Source: Paenibacillus allorhizosphaerae (GTDB lineage: Bacteria > Bacillota > Bacilli > Paenibacillales > NBRC-103111). From it: a stretch of 64,000 nt of DNA. How positions within the stretch are numbered: the stretch's first letter is position 1; each line of letters begins with the position of its first letter. Shown one piece after another: positions 33,738 through 43,552 of this stretch. The position numbers and the translations under genes were made by a program. Location of the stretch: the NCBI RefSeq assembly GCF_910594985.1, contig NZ_CAJVCE010000008.1, positions 257,163-321,162 of the forward strand, read 5' to 3'. Under the pieces are notes generated by a model. The model searched no databases, was not told the DNA's origin, and saw nothing but the letters and a program-made list of their open reading frames with translations.

Positions 33738-36700
33738 ATGTTTTTTACGGAAGAAAAACTAGCGTTACGAATTCGGGAATTAGCCGGCCACAGGTACCGG
33801 GATGCGGTGAAACTTGCCGATCTAAAGTTTCAAATCGACGAGAAAGGAGAAATTGGAACATATCCGCCCGAAGACGGTCAATGGAACGAAATGCGGATCG
33901 GCGACCGTTGGAAAGGCCGCGATGTATACGCGTGGTTGGCTGTGGATGTACGCATCCCGTCGGAATGGAAAGGGCGGCCCATCGTAGGTTTGTTTGATTT
34001 CGGCTTGCCGGGAGCGACGGCGGCAGGCTTGGAAGCGCTGCTGTATTTCAACGGCTCGCCGTACCATGGCGTAGATGCCAATCACCAGGAAGTTTTTTTT
34101 CCGGAGGACTGCGCAGGAACGACCGCGTCGTTGCGGTTTCGCATTTGGACCGGACTCGATGCGGCCAACACGGCCAAGCCACGGGAATGCGAGCTGAAAC
34201 GGGCGGAAATCGCCTGGCTGGACGAAGCGGCGGATGATCTTTTTTATACCGCATCCGCCGTGCTTGATACGGTCAAGGAACTAAGCGACAACCGGCCGGA
34301 GCGGCATGAGCTGCTGCAAGCGCTGAACGCTGCGATGAATCTGGTGGATTGGTCTTATCCGGGATCGCCGTCGTTCTATGAATCGGTTGCGGGCGCGCGC
34401 GAATCGCTGCGGTCCGCCGTCGGCAGGATGGAGAAGCATACGCCCGTGACCGTCCACTGCGTCGGCCATACGCATATTGACGTGGCGTGGCTTTGGCGGC
34501 TGAAGCATACGAGGGAAAAGATCGCCCGTTCCTTCTCGACCGTCCTGCGCTTGATGGAGAAATACCCCGAATATGTATTTTTGCAAACGCAGCCGCAGCT
34601 CTATGACTATATTAAGACGGATTATCCGGAAATATACGAGCAAATTCGCGCGCGAGTGAAGGAGGGGCGCTGGGAAGCGTCCGGGGGCATGTGGCTTGAG
34701 GCGGACTGCAATGTAACATCCGGCGAATCGCTCATTCGCCAAATTTTGCTCGGCACCCGGTTTCTGCGGGACGAATTCGGAGCCGAATGTACATATCTTT
34801 GGCTGCCGGACGTATTCGGTTACAGTTGGGCGCTGCCGCAAATATTGCAAAAATCAGGCATTCACACGTTCATGACCACGAAAATCAGCTGGAATCAATA
34901 TAACCAGGTGCCGCATGATACGTTTCAGTGGAAAGGGATCGACGGTTCGGAAGTGCTGGCCCATTTTATTACAACTCCGAGATTGGGTGGAAAAAACGTG
35001 CCGCGGCACGGGTATAACGGCGTGCTTCGGGCCGAGACCGCGCAAGGGATATGGGACCGGTATCATGATAAAGAGCTGAACAGCGAACTGATCATGTCTT
35101 TCGGTTACGGTGACGGAGGCGGAGGCGCCAATCGGGAAATGCTGGAGTATCGCCGCCGTCTCGATGAGCTCCCGGGCATGCCGATAATGACGATCGGAAG
35201 AGCGGATCAATATTTTGAGAGGCTGCAGCAAACCGTTGCGGAGACGAATGCTTACGTCCATCAATGGGATGGCGAACTGTATCTGGAGTACCATCGCGGC
35301 ACGCTGACGAGCCAAGCGTATAATAAACGGATGAACCGCAAGCTGGAGCTGCTGTATAGGGAAACCGAATTTTTGTGTGCGATGAGCGGCTTGCTTGGGA
35401 ACAGCTGGAGTCATTATCCGCAAAAGCAGCTGACCGACGGCTGGAAAATCGTGCTGCGCAATCAATTCCACGATATCATTCCTGGCTCATCCATTCATGA
35501 AGTGTACGAAGACAGCCGAGAGGAGTACGAAGAAGCGGAAGCCATTGTCGTTAGGGAATGGAAAAACGCAGCAGAATCGGTAACAACTGGCGAATCCGCT
35601 TCTGGCAAATTGACCGTGTTCAATTCAGCGAACTGGCGGCGAAACGATTTGTTGAAGGTTTCAGCGTTCAAGGATCGGAAAGCGGGCATATGGACGGACG
35701 TTCACGGACAAGAGCTGAAAGCGCAGCGCGCCGATGACGATAGTTGGCTGGTCGAACTAACCGGGCTTCCTTCCATGGGCTACGCGGAGGTTCGTTTTAC
35801 GGAAGCCGAAGCTTCGGCAGACAAAGTGAAGTCGAATACGGGGCCATTCACCCTTCGCGAATCCGGATTGTCGACGCCGCATTATGAGATCGATTGGAAT
35901 GCCCAGGGGCAGCTGACGCGTATATTCGATAAAAAAGCCGAACGGAATGTGCTGGAGAAAGGCGCGCGAGGCAACGTATTCCAAGTATTCGAAGATAAGC
36001 CTCTCATGCACGATGCCTGGGACATCGATCTGTTCTATCAGGAAAAGATGCGCGAAATCGACGGAATCCGGCGCATTGAGCTGATTGAAGCCGGGCCGCT
36101 GCGGGCGGTAGTTCGTTTCGAATGGGAATACGGGAAGTCGGTCATTCGGCAGGACATGGTCGCTTACAGCGGCAGCCGGCGGATCGATTTTGAAACGAAC
36201 GTCATTTGGCACGAAAGGCAGCAGCTCCTGAAGGTGGCGTTTCCCGTGGAAATACGCGCGACCGAAGCGACATTCGACATTCAATTCGGAAACGTCAAGC
36301 GACCGACCCATTGGAATACGAGCTGGGACTTTGCCAAATTTGAAACGGCCGGCCACCAGTGGGCGGACTTATCTGAATACGGATACGGCGTCAGCCTGTT
36401 GAATGATTGCAAATACGGCTATGACATTAAAGGAAAGACGATGCGTCTGACTTTAATCAAATCCGCGATCCGACCCGACCCGCTTCAGGATCAGGGGGAG
36501 CACGCTTTTATTTACGCTTTGCTGCCGCATGCCGGCGGCTGGTTCGAGGGGAATACGGTCCGTGAGGCGTGGCAGCTTAACAATCCGCTCACGTATGCGA
36601 CTGGACAACCCGCACAACCGGAAATGTCGCTGTTCCACACGGATGCGGCTAATGTAATGATCGATGCGGTGAAAAAAGCGGAAGATAGCCAGACGGTGGT

Positions 36701-36881
36701 ACTGCGGCTTCACGAGTTTGCTGGCAGTCGAGGAAGGGTGGACATCTCCAGCAGTCTTCCAATTCGGTCATGGCAGGAATGCGATTTGTTGGAGCGCCCG
36801 TGCGGCGAGACGTTTACGGAGCCGGTGATTCGTCTTCCGATCACGCCATACGAGATCAAAACGGTACTCATCGAATTTTGA
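33738..36881 (+). CDS. Alpha-mannosidase, glycoside hydrolase family 38 (second copy)
   Basis: 1047 residues. An N-terminal beta-sandwich of ~235 residues precedes the GH38 core: metal-binding VHCVGHTHIDVAWLWRL, and LWLPDVFGYSWALPQIL with the nucleophile Asp near residue 358; then LSYGDGGGG-type (FGYGDGGGGANREM) and NQFHDIIPGSSIHEVY. C-terminal beta-domains complete it. This is the eukaryotic-vacuolar-like branch of GH38, whereas the enzyme at 1930 is MngB-like; the two share little beyond the motifs. AAGGAGG precedes the ATG and only 14 bases separate it from the FAD gene. No signal peptide: cytosolic. A terminator follows at 36950. Confidence 0.94.
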   Translation: MFFTEEKLALRIRELAGHRYRDAVKLADLKFQIDEKGEIGTYPPEDGQWNEMRIGDRWKGRDVYAWLAVDVRIPSEWKGRPIVGLFDFGLPGATAAGLEALLYFNGSPYHGVDANHQEVFFPEDCAGTTASLRFRIWTGLDAANTAKPRECELKRAEIAWLDEAADDLFYTASAVLDTVKELSDNRPERHELLQALNAAMNLVDWSYPGSPSFYESVAGARESLRSAVGRMEKHTPVTVHCVGHTHIDVAWLWRLKHTREKIARSFSTVLRLMEKYPEYVFLQTQPQLYDYIKTDYPEIYEQIRARVKEGRWEASGGMWLEADCNVTSGESLIRQILLGTRFLRDEFGAECTYLWLPDVFGYSWALPQILQKSGIHTFMTTKISWNQYNQVPHDTFQWKGIDGSEVLAHFITTPRLGGKNVPRHGYNGVLRAETAQGIWDRYHDKELNSELIMSFGYGDGGGGANREMLEYRRRLDELPGMPIMTIGRADQYFERLQQTVAETNAYVHQWDGELYLEYHRGTLTSQAYNKRMNRKLELLYRETEFLCAMSGLLGNSWSHYPQKQLTDGWKIVLRNQFHDIIPGSSIHEVYEDSREEYEEAEAIVVREWKNAAESVTTGESASGKLTVFNSANWRRNDLLKVSAFKDRKAGIWTDVHGQELKAQRADDDSWLVELTGLPSMGYAEVRFTEAEASADKVKSNTGPFTLRESGLSTPHYEIDWNAQGQLTRIFDKKAERNVLEKGARGNVFQVFEDKPLMHDAWDIDLFYQEKMREIDGIRRIELIEAGPLRAVVRFEWEYGKSVIRQDMVAYSGSRRIDFETNVIWHERQQLLKVAFPVEIRATEATFDIQFGNVKRPTHWNTSWDFAKFETAGHQWADLSEYGYGVSLLNDCKYGYDIKGKTMRLTLIKSAIRPDPLQDQGEHAFIYALLPHAGGWFEGNTVREAWQLNNPLTYATGQPAQPEMSLFHTDAANVMIDAVKKAEDSQTVVLRLHEFAGSRGRVDISSSLPIRSWQECDLLERPCGETFTEPVIRLPITPYEIKTVLIEF

Positions 36882-36949
36882 AACGATTGATTTTTATCGA
36901 TGCATTTTCGAAGCTTGAATCAAATGTTGAATCTACTATTCCTCACTTA

Positions 36950-36991
36950 AAAGGCCGCCGATTAAGCCACAAGCTTAAAGCGGCTTTCCTT
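36950..36991 (+). terminator. Rho-independent terminator after the second mannosidase gene
   Basis: AAAGGCCGC pairs with GCGGCTTT around an inner helix TTAAGC/GCTTAA, followed by CCTTAT. It ends the 27.4-36.9 kb transcription unit. Confidence 0.7.
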
Positions 36992-37115
36992 ATATCGTCT
37001 TTTCAAATCATCTTCGTCGTTGTTCATTCGTGCGCGAGAAGGTATTCCCAATCGGATTACAGCAGGCAATCGCGGTTATGCAGCATTCTTTTTAACAATG
37101 AAAGGGGTAGAAATC

Positions 37116-37775
37116 ATGAATGCAAAGGTCGTCGCATTCGGAGACAGCATCACGCGTCTAGGGACGAATAAAGCGGCTCATACGGAGGAGGCTGCTGCGC
37201 AGGACAAAACGTACTGGCTTGATGCGCTTGCCGCAAAGTTTTATTGGGAGCTGGTGAACTCTGGAGTTAACGGCGATACGACAAGCAAGGCGATGAACAG
37301 AATTCAACATGACGTACTGACTCACGAACCGGATTTTGTGCTGATCAGCTTTGGCATGAACGACCATGTAATGAAGAAAAAGAATGTACCCAACGTCTCG
37401 CCGGACCAATATGAAACGAATCTAAGATCAATGGCGCAGATGGTACGGAACAGCGGCGCGGAACCGATCTTTATAACTACAAATTACATTGACGAAAACA
37501 AGTACTACACCAGACACGATCCTGCATTTTACGAAGACGTGAATGGAGCGCAAGCGTGGCTCGACAACTACATACAAATCATGCGCAAGGTGGGGGAAGA
37601 TCTGAAGATTGGTGTGGCCGACGTCAGGGCGGAATGCGATCGGTACGAGCTTCACAAGTTTTCCGTAGACGGCGTTCATCCGAACGCATTGGGACAATCC
37701 GTATACGTTAAAGTTGTCGGCGGTTATCTCGAGGCTAATAATGAACGGTGGAAACGGAAGGGATATTCCGTTTGA
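37116..37775 (+). CDS. SGNH/GDSL-type hydrolase (carbohydrate or lipid esterase)
   Basis: 219 residues from the ATG at 37116, preceded by AAAGGGG. All four SGNH blocks are visible: FGDSIT (Ser), VNSGVNGDTTS (Gly), FGMNDHV (Asn) and VDGVHPNALG (Asp and His). No signal peptide, so it is cytosolic. Such enzymes remove acetyl or other acyl groups from sugars. Its position after a polysaccharide-use unit suggests deacylation of imported oligosaccharides. Confidence 0.92.
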   Translation: MNAKVVAFGDSITRLGTNKAAHTEEAAAQDKTYWLDALAAKFYWELVNSGVNGDTTSKAMNRIQHDVLTHEPDFVLISFGMNDHVMKKKNVPNVSPDQYETNLRSMAQMVRNSGAEPIFITTNYIDENKYYTRHDPAFYEDVNGAQAWLDNYIQIMRKVGEDLKIGVADVRAECDRYELHKFSVDGVHPNALGQSVYVKVVGGYLEANNERWKRKGYSV

Positions 37776-37877
37776 AATTATGTCCGGACAACGCGAAAAA
37801 GGAGTGCATCGCACCCCTATGAGGAAACGTCGATTTCCAGTATGGCAAAACTCCGTCGTTTAGCCCGATTCGGGCAA

Positions 37878-39071
37878 CTATTCCTCGAGCGTATGGGAGA
37901 GGATAGTAACGGGCGTACTCACTACCTGCTCCTTCGTATCCGTCAGTTGGATAAAATAAGCAGCCGTACCTTCCGGAATGGCCGCATGAATTTCAGACGC
38001 ATTGGCGTCGACGGCCGCTTCCGTGCAGTTCCACTGCATTTCGAACCAATCCGACGTATCGGTAGCATAGTACAGCTCCGCTTTAAGCACTGGGTTACCC
38101 GAACTATAACCGACGGTAGCCCTTCGTTCACCGCTCTCGTATCGCAATACTTGCGGTAACGGCGTGCCGCCTCGGGTCATTTGATCGGCGAAGCTGTAAA
38201 TTTCCTGCCTTTTCCAACCTGCGGCGTGCGAATGCCCCAATTCGAAATGAATGCTCATCCCGGAGGCCTGGAACCCGTTCCGAGCGGTCACATAAGACTT
38301 GCTGAACAAATGCAGCGGGAAATGCGGATCGCCGCTCCAGGTCAGCCACAGCATCGGGAACGAAACGCGAGGCAAATAAGCGGACGGATCCCATAAATTT
38401 TTGATTTTTTGGGAATCATCCGCAGGCATGGCAGCGAAGCTTTGACCGTACTTGTTGCTCGATTCATATAAATATCCGCATCCGTAGACGGGAACGCCGA
38501 AAGCGAACCGATCGTCTACACCCGCGACGATGCCGGTTACGATGCCGCCCCAAGATATGCCGGTAATCCCGATCCGGGCGCAATCGACGTGATCCAGTGA
38601 CCGGAGAAAAGAATGGGCAAGGATGACATCGGCGGCGGCATGATACATCCATTGATCTTCAGTTGGCAGCGCGAAATCTTGGAATTCGCCTTGTCTGGAC
38701 GGCCCGCTCCATTCATGCTGCGGCCTTGTGCCGTCGCTGTTTTTGGCTGTCGGCAAATGCCCCTCCAAATCCATGGCAATGGCCGCGTAGCCTCTCGCAT
38801 TCCACAACTGCACCCACTCCTTGAATGCCGTTCCGCCGCCGCCATGCACCAGTACCATCGCGGGAACGGTCTCGCCGGGAACGGCGGCCGGCACGCTATA
38901 GTAAGCAAAAAAGCGCGTCGGTCTGCCTTGGTAAGGCATTCCTTCAAGAAGTACCGCCTGGATCTCGTCATCATTCATTTCGTATGCAGGAAACGATTGC
39001 GGCGATTGATACAGCTTCTGCAAGTCCCATGGCGAATGATTTGCCTCGTGAGGCGTTCTTGCGTTTTCCAT
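37878..39071 (-). CDS. Alpha/beta hydrolase, acetyl-xylan-esterase/dienelactone-hydrolase-like
   Basis: 397 residues. An alpha/beta hydrolase core with oxyanion-hole motif VLVHGGGGTAFKEWVQLWN and nucleophile elbow GISWGGIVTG; a histidine in FELGHSHAAGW is the probable catalytic base. The last ~110 residues form a small beta domain (VLKAELYYATDTSDWFEMQW). No signal peptide. The gene is convergent to the SGNH hydrolase at 37116-37775. The protein resembles esterases and peptidases acting on acylated sugars, but no specific substrate is indicated. Confidence 0.87.
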   Translation of the reverse strand: MENARTPHEANHSPWDLQKLYQSPQSFPAYEMNDDEIQAVLLEGMPYQGRPTRFFAYYSVPAAVPGETVPAMVLVHGGGGTAFKEWVQLWNARGYAAIAMDLEGHLPTAKNSDGTRPQHEWSGPSRQGEFQDFALPTEDQWMYHAAADVILAHSFLRSLDHVDCARIGITGISWGGIVTGIVAGVDDRFAFGVPVYGCGYLYESSNKYGQSFAAMPADDSQKIKNLWDPSAYLPRVSFPMLWLTWSGDPHFPLHLFSKSYVTARNGFQASGMSIHFELGHSHAAGWKRQEIYSFADQMTRGGTPLPQVLRYESGERRATVGYSSGNPVLKAELYYATDTSDWFEMQWNCTEAAVDANASEIHAAIPEGTAAYFIQLTDTKEQVVSTPVTILSHTLEE

Positions 39072-39186
39072 TTCGTATCGTCCTCGCTTTCTCCTCTGTG
39101 CCTGTTACATTTCCATATTCGCTTTTGATTAGCGTTATCCTGCCGGCATCGCTGGCAGCAGTGATGCGGAACGGCAGGACAAAACG

Positions 39187-39348
39187 GACGGCGAATTTTA
39201 TTTGTACGGCCATTTGGCCAAATCGAATCCGCATTGGCTGCGTACGGACGGTCAGGTGCTTGTGGTGTTTTATGGTTTGCCGCCTGGCAGCCCAAATAAA
39301 GCTCAGGTAAGGGAAATGCCGTTTGACAGCGTCCGTCCGTTTGGGTAG
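39187..39348 (+). pseudogene. PaiB-like (FMN-binding negative regulator) gene fragment
   Basis: The frame ending at TAG 39346 contains DGEFYLYGHLAKSNPHWLRT and QVLVVFYG, which match the central PaiB signature (GH-x-A-x-x-NP-x-W and VLVVFxG). After VFYG the similarity stops and unrelated residues follow to the stop. No intact start is present. It looks like a truncated copy whose 3' part was replaced by the glyQ promoter region. Confidence 0.5.
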
Positions 39349-39351
39349 AAT
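39323..39351 (+). promoter_or_regulatory. Sigma-A promoter of glyQS
   Basis: Perfect TTGACA (39323-39328), exactly 17 bases, then TAGAAT (39346-39351). The -10 overlaps the stop of the PaiB-like fragment. Transcription should begin near 39358, just before the T-box leader. Confidence 0.88.
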
Positions 39352-39357
39352 ACTTCG

Positions 39358-39588
39358 TAATTGAATGACTCTCGATGAAGGAGAAAGTAGTCGGTCGTCG
39401 TCGGCAAGCGCAGCGAGCCGGGGATCGTGCAAGCCCGGAGAGGCGGACCGTGCGAAATGGCGCTCCGGAGAGAAGATGGGAAAAGAGCGGGTTCTCTTCA
39501 GGAGAACCAAGTAGGGTGGAACCGCGAGAGCTTCGGCTCCCGTCCCTACGTCTGCCACGGCGGCGGACGTAGGACGGGAGCCTTTTTT
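39358..39588 (+). promoter_or_regulatory. T-box leader of glyQS (glycine tRNA-sensing riboswitch)
   Basis: Stem I elements (GAAGGAGAAAGTAGT and GAGCCGGGG...AAGCCCGG), a likely specifier GGC (Gly) at 39459-39461 within GAAATGGCGCTCC, the T-box AGGGTGGAACCGCG (about 39513-39526) and a terminator with an 11-bp outer stem GGCTCCCGTCC/GGACGGGAGCC plus TTTTTT (39535-39588). The shortened stem I is usual for glycine T-boxes. Confidence 0.94.
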
Positions 39589-39655
39589 GCATGACCGCTC
39601 CATCGCTCCGGACGGACGCATGCCGAATCTCATTCTCAAGGAGGAGCGATTCGCT

Positions 39656-40543
39656 ATGAACTTTCAGCAAATGACGCTGACGCTGCAGCAGTTTTGGGCG
39701 GAGCAAGATTGTATCGTCATGCAGCCGTATGACACGGAGAAAGGCGCGGGGACGATGAATCCGATGACGTTTCTGCGCACGATCGGTCCGGAGCCATGGA
39801 ACGTCGCCTACGTGGAGCCGTCCCGCCGTCCGGTCGACGGCCGTTACGGGGCCAATCCGAACCGGCTGTACCAGCATCACCAGTTTCAGGTGGTGATGAA
39901 GCCGTCGCCCGACCATATTCAAGAGCTTTATCTGGAAAGCCTGAACCGGCTCGGCATCGATCCGAGCCGACACGATATCCGCTTCGTTGAAGACAACTGG
40001 GAGGCCCCGACACTTGGCGCTTGGGGACTCGGCTGGGAAGTATGGCTCGATGGGATGGAAATTACGCAGTTCACTTATTTTCAACAAATCGGCGGCATCG
40101 ATTGCCATCCGGTGGCGGTTGAAATCACCTACGGGATGGAAAGGCTCGCTTCCTATATTCAAGAAAAGGAGAACGTGTTCGATCTGGAATGGGTTCAAGG
40201 CGTCACGTATGGGGACGTATTCGGACAGCCGGAATTTGAGCATTCCAAATATACGTTTGAGGTGTCCGATGCCGAAATGCTGTTCCGGCTGTTCTCGATT
40301 TACGAGGCCGAAGCGATGCGTGCGGTGAAGGAACATCTCGTATTTCCGGCATACGATTATGTGCTCAAGTGTTCGCATACGTTCAACCTTCTGGACGCTA
40401 GAGGCGCCATCAGCGTAACGGAACGGACCGGATACATCGGAAGGGTGCGGAACTTGGCACGCTCCGTTGCTTCCGCTTACTTGCAGGAGCGGGAACGGCT
40501 CGGATTTCCTTTGCTGAAGGAAAGGGGGCAGCGCCATGCCTAA
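39656..40543 (+). CDS. glyQ: Glycyl-tRNA synthetase alpha subunit
   Basis: 295 residues from ATG 39656, with AAGGAGGAG upstream. It matches bacterial GlyQ throughout: [72 protein letters not shown] and [20 protein letters not shown]. The alpha subunit holds the class II catalytic core and works as an alpha2-beta2 tetramer with GlyS. The gene overlaps glyS by eight bases and is controlled by a T-box. Length is normal. Confidence 0.97.
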   Translation: MNFQQMTLTLQQFWAEQDCIVMQPYDTEKGAGTMNPMTFLRTIGPEPWNVAYVEPSRRPVDGRYGANPNRLYQHHQFQVVMKPSPDHIQELYLESLNRLGIDPSRHDIRFVEDNWEAPTLGAWGLGWEVWLDGMEITQFTYFQQIGGIDCHPVAVEITYGMERLASYIQEKENVFDLEWVQGVTYGDVFGQPEFEHSKYTFEVSDAEMLFRLFSIYEAEAMRAVKEHLVFPAYDYVLKCSHTFNLLDARGAISVTERTGYIGRVRNLARSVASAYLQERERLGFPLLKERGQRHA

Positions 40544-42617
40544 AGATTTGCTTCTCGAGATCGGCCTGGAAGAGATGCCGGCCCGGTTTGTACGCGCGGC
40601 GATGGAGCAGTTGAAGGAAAAGACGGAGAACTGGCTGAACGACAGCCGTCTTTCCCACGGCGGGATCAAAGCTTATGCGACGCCGCGTCGGCTTGCCGTA
40701 TGGGTCAAGGATGTGTCTGACAGGCAAAGCGATATCAACGAGGAAGTGAAGGGCCCTCCGCGGCGCATTGCGTTGAATGAATCCGGGGAGCTGAGCAAAG
40801 CCGCGCTCGGATTTGCGCGGAATCAGGGCGTGGAGCCGGAAGCGCTGTTCTTTCGGGAGCTGGACCGCGTACCCTATTTGTATGCGCGCAAGCTCGGCAA
40901 AGGCTTCGAGACGTCGCTGCTGCTGCCGGAAGGGCTGTCCACTCTCGTAACATCGCTCGCCTTTCCGAAAAATATGCGATGGGGCAGCCATGAGCTTCGC
41001 TTCATTCGACCGATTCGATGGCTCGTCGCGCTTCACGGTTCGGACATCGTCGATTTCGAAATTACGGGCGTAGCCTCTGGCAACGTGACTCGCGGTCACC
41101 GGTTTCTCGGACAAAACGCAGTGGTCGGAGAGCCTTCTCTGTATGTTGAATTGATGAGAGCGCAGCACGTGATCGCCGATGTCGAGGAGCGCCGCCATCT
41201 GATAGTTTCCGGGATGGAGGCACTCGCTGCGGAGCGCGGCTGGCGTATCGACATCCAGAAGGATTTGCTGGAAGAAGTGTTGTTTCTGGTGGAGACGCCT
41301 ACGGTTCTCGCCGGCTTGTTCGACCCATCGTTCCTCCGCATCCCGCAGGAGGTGCTGGTTACTTCGATGCGGGAGCATCAAAGGTATTTCCCCGTGCTCG
41401 ATCAAGCGGGAAAGCTGCAGTCGTACTTCGTGACCGTACGCAACGGGGGGAGTCAGTCGCTGGACATTGTGGCAAAAGGAAATGAGAAAGTGCTGCAGGC
41501 GCGGCTGTCCGACGCGAAGTTTTTTTACGAGGAAGATCAAAAGCTCGTCATCGCGGATGCGCTCTTGAAGCTGGAACATATCGTCTACCACCAAGAACTT
41601 GGCACGATGGCCGACAAGGTACGGCGTATCCGAACCATTGCTGACCGGCTTGCACAGCAATTGCACTTCAATGAAGCGGTGCGCAATGACGTCAGCCGCG
41701 CTGCGGACATTTGCAAATTCGATCTCGTCACCCAAATGGTATACGAATTTCCCGAACTGCAGGGCATGATGGGCGAAGATTATGCCCTGCTAGCCGGAGA
41801 GAGGGAGGCGGTAGCCCGTGCCGTGAACGAGCATTATTCCCCGCGCAACGCGGCCGATCAGCCGCCGGCGTCCGTCGTCGGAGCGATCGTCGGGATCGCT
41901 GACAAAATCGATACGATCGTCGGCTGCTTCTCGATCGGCATGATACCGACAGGCTCGCAAGATCCGTATGCGCTTCGCCGGCAATCGGCGGGCATCGTCA
42001 GAACGCTGCTTGCGCATAGTCTGGAGCTGACGCTGCCGGAGCTGTTCCGCATCGCGCTGGACGCGCATGCCGGTCGCGGACTTGCTCGGGAGATATCAGA
42101 CATCGTCCGGGACTTACGGGAATTTTTCGCGCTGCGGGTCAAAAACGCGCTAACCGAGCAAGGCATACGCACCGACATCGTCGATGCCGTTCTCGGTGCG
42201 GGTACGGAAGATGTGCGGCGAACGCTGCTTCGGGCCGAGGCGCTGGAAGCGGCGGCTTCGGGGGACAACAAGGAGCGGTTCCGTCCTTCGCTGGACTGTT
42301 TCCATCGCGTCTGCGGCTTGGCAGCGAAAGCGGAGGGGCGGCGGGTGGATGCCGGTTTGTTCGCGGACCCGGCAGAATCGGCGCTATACGAAACGTGGCA
42401 GGCGGCTCACGCGCAATACATGAGGGCGAATGCCGAGGCTTGCATGGGAGATGCGCTGCTTGCATTGTCTTCGCTTTGCGACCCGGTAACCGTCTTCTTC
42501 AATTCCGTAATGGTCATGACTGAGGACGAAGCGCTGCGCTGCAATCGGCTTGCGCTGCTTGCGAATGTGGCGGAAGACGTGAAATCATTCGCCGATTTCT
42601 CGAAAATCATGGGTTAA
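40536..42617 (+). CDS. glyS: Glycyl-tRNA synthetase beta subunit
   Basis: 693 residues, the usual GlyS length. Conserved stretches include [72 protein letters not shown] and [30 protein letters not shown]. The C-terminus carries the anticodon-binding domain. It starts inside the end of glyQ (eight-base overlap) with AAAGGGGGCAG as ribosome site, so the two subunits are coupled. Confidence 0.97.
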   Translation: MPKDLLLEIGLEEMPARFVRAAMEQLKEKTENWLNDSRLSHGGIKAYATPRRLAVWVKDVSDRQSDINEEVKGPPRRIALNESGELSKAALGFARNQGVEPEALFFRELDRVPYLYARKLGKGFETSLLLPEGLSTLVTSLAFPKNMRWGSHELRFIRPIRWLVALHGSDIVDFEITGVASGNVTRGHRFLGQNAVVGEPSLYVELMRAQHVIADVEERRHLIVSGMEALAAERGWRIDIQKDLLEEVLFLVETPTVLAGLFDPSFLRIPQEVLVTSMREHQRYFPVLDQAGKLQSYFVTVRNGGSQSLDIVAKGNEKVLQARLSDAKFFYEEDQKLVIADALLKLEHIVYHQELGTMADKVRRIRTIADRLAQQLHFNEAVRNDVSRAADICKFDLVTQMVYEFPELQGMMGEDYALLAGEREAVARAVNEHYSPRNAADQPPASVVGAIVGIADKIDTIVGCFSIGMIPTGSQDPYALRRQSAGIVRTLLAHSLELTLPELFRIALDAHAGRGLAREISDIVRDLREFFALRVKNALTEQGIRTDIVDAVLGAGTEDVRRTLLRAEALEAAASGDNKERFRPSLDCFHRVCGLAAKAEGRRVDAGLFADPAESALYETWQAAHAQYMRANAEACMGDALLALSSLCDPVTVFFNSVMVMTEDEALRCNRLALLANVAEDVKSFADFSKIMG

Positions 42618-42690
42618 GGTAAAATTTCGGGGGGCTGCTGCGGTAGCTCCCTTGGCGTGCATATGCAGCAAACGCAAGCGCGCCTCAAGA

Positions 42691-43467
42691 TTAAGGAAAC
42701 CGGTCAATCGCTGTGCGCCGCTCATAGGGGATCGGCTCCCACCAGCCTTTTTTCAAAGCGTCACCGTACCACTCCGGCGAAAAACAAAATTTTGTCTCTT
42801 TGGCGATGGAAACGATCTTATCGATATCGTACTCGACCTTACGAAACGACAGAGAGCCGTCTGCGGTGTCGAGAATCGTATAGGAAGCCCTCCAATCGCC
42901 GTCCAGCGAAAAACCGACCGCTCCCGTATTCACAAACGCTTTTTGATGCGACCGGAACAAAAAAGGCGTATGTATATGTCCCATAATGATCCAATCTGCT
43001 TGCACCTCATCGATATGCTTCGCAAGATGCTCCATGGTATCGCCAGGCCGAATGGCGGCATTGCAATCCTTCGGCGTGCCGTGAACGAAAAGAAACGATT
43101 GGCCGTCGGACTCGATTCGATATTCCATCGGCAAATGCAATAAATACGTCAAGTCGGCTTGATCCATCCGGTCGGTATGCCAAGTCAAGTAAGGATGCGC
43201 TGCCGCGGGCTGCGACGTAGAGCTGCTGCCGTTACAGGTATGGCCCGCCGCCTCGAGCAGATACAAATCCGTATTTCCATAGACGCAAGGTATGTGCAGC
43301 TCGCGGATTTTTCGGATGCACTCGCTCGGAGCAGGGCCTTTATATGCGATATCCCCAAGGCAAATGACGGTATCGACCGATTGCGTTTCGATATCCCGCA
43401 GCACGGCGTCAAGCGCGACAATGTTTCCGTGCATATCGGAAATAGCGGCAATTTTCAAATGGACCAA
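42691..43467 (-). CDS. Calcineurin-like metallophosphoesterase (YfcE/MJ0936 type)
   Basis: 258 residues with the two-metal phosphoesterase blocks in order: AAISDMHGNIVALDAVL (Asp, His), VICLGDIAYKGP (Asp), VYGNTD (Asn), FVHGTP (His), IIMGHIHTPF (two His). No signal peptide. It stands alone, converging on glyS. The substrate is a phosphodiester or phosphomonoester that cannot be named from sequence. Confidence 0.92.
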   Translation of the reverse strand: MVHLKIAAISDMHGNIVALDAVLRDIETQSVDTVICLGDIAYKGPAPSECIRKIRELHIPCVYGNTDLYLLEAAGHTCNGSSSTSQPAAAHPYLTWHTDRMDQADLTYLLHLPMEYRIESDGQSFLFVHGTPKDCNAAIRPGDTMEHLAKHIDEVQADWIIMGHIHTPFLFRSHQKAFVNTGAVGFSLDGDWRASYTILDTADGSLSFRKVEYDIDKIVSIAKETKFCFSPEWYGDALKKGWWEPIPYERRTAIDRFP

Positions 43468-43552
43468 TCCTCCACAATAGGAAGTTTTACTACCACCCCG
43501 AGCCGATTTCTACTTACCGGCCTATCAACACAGTCCTATCTTCAGCCGAAGA

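Noticed and set aside
38975..40669. 564-codon frame antisense to the T-box and glyQ
   Set aside because: It runs through a riboswitch and a conserved synthetase gene; no start signal.
40410..41735. 441-codon frame antisense to glyS
   Set aside because: Antisense shadow without protein-family features.
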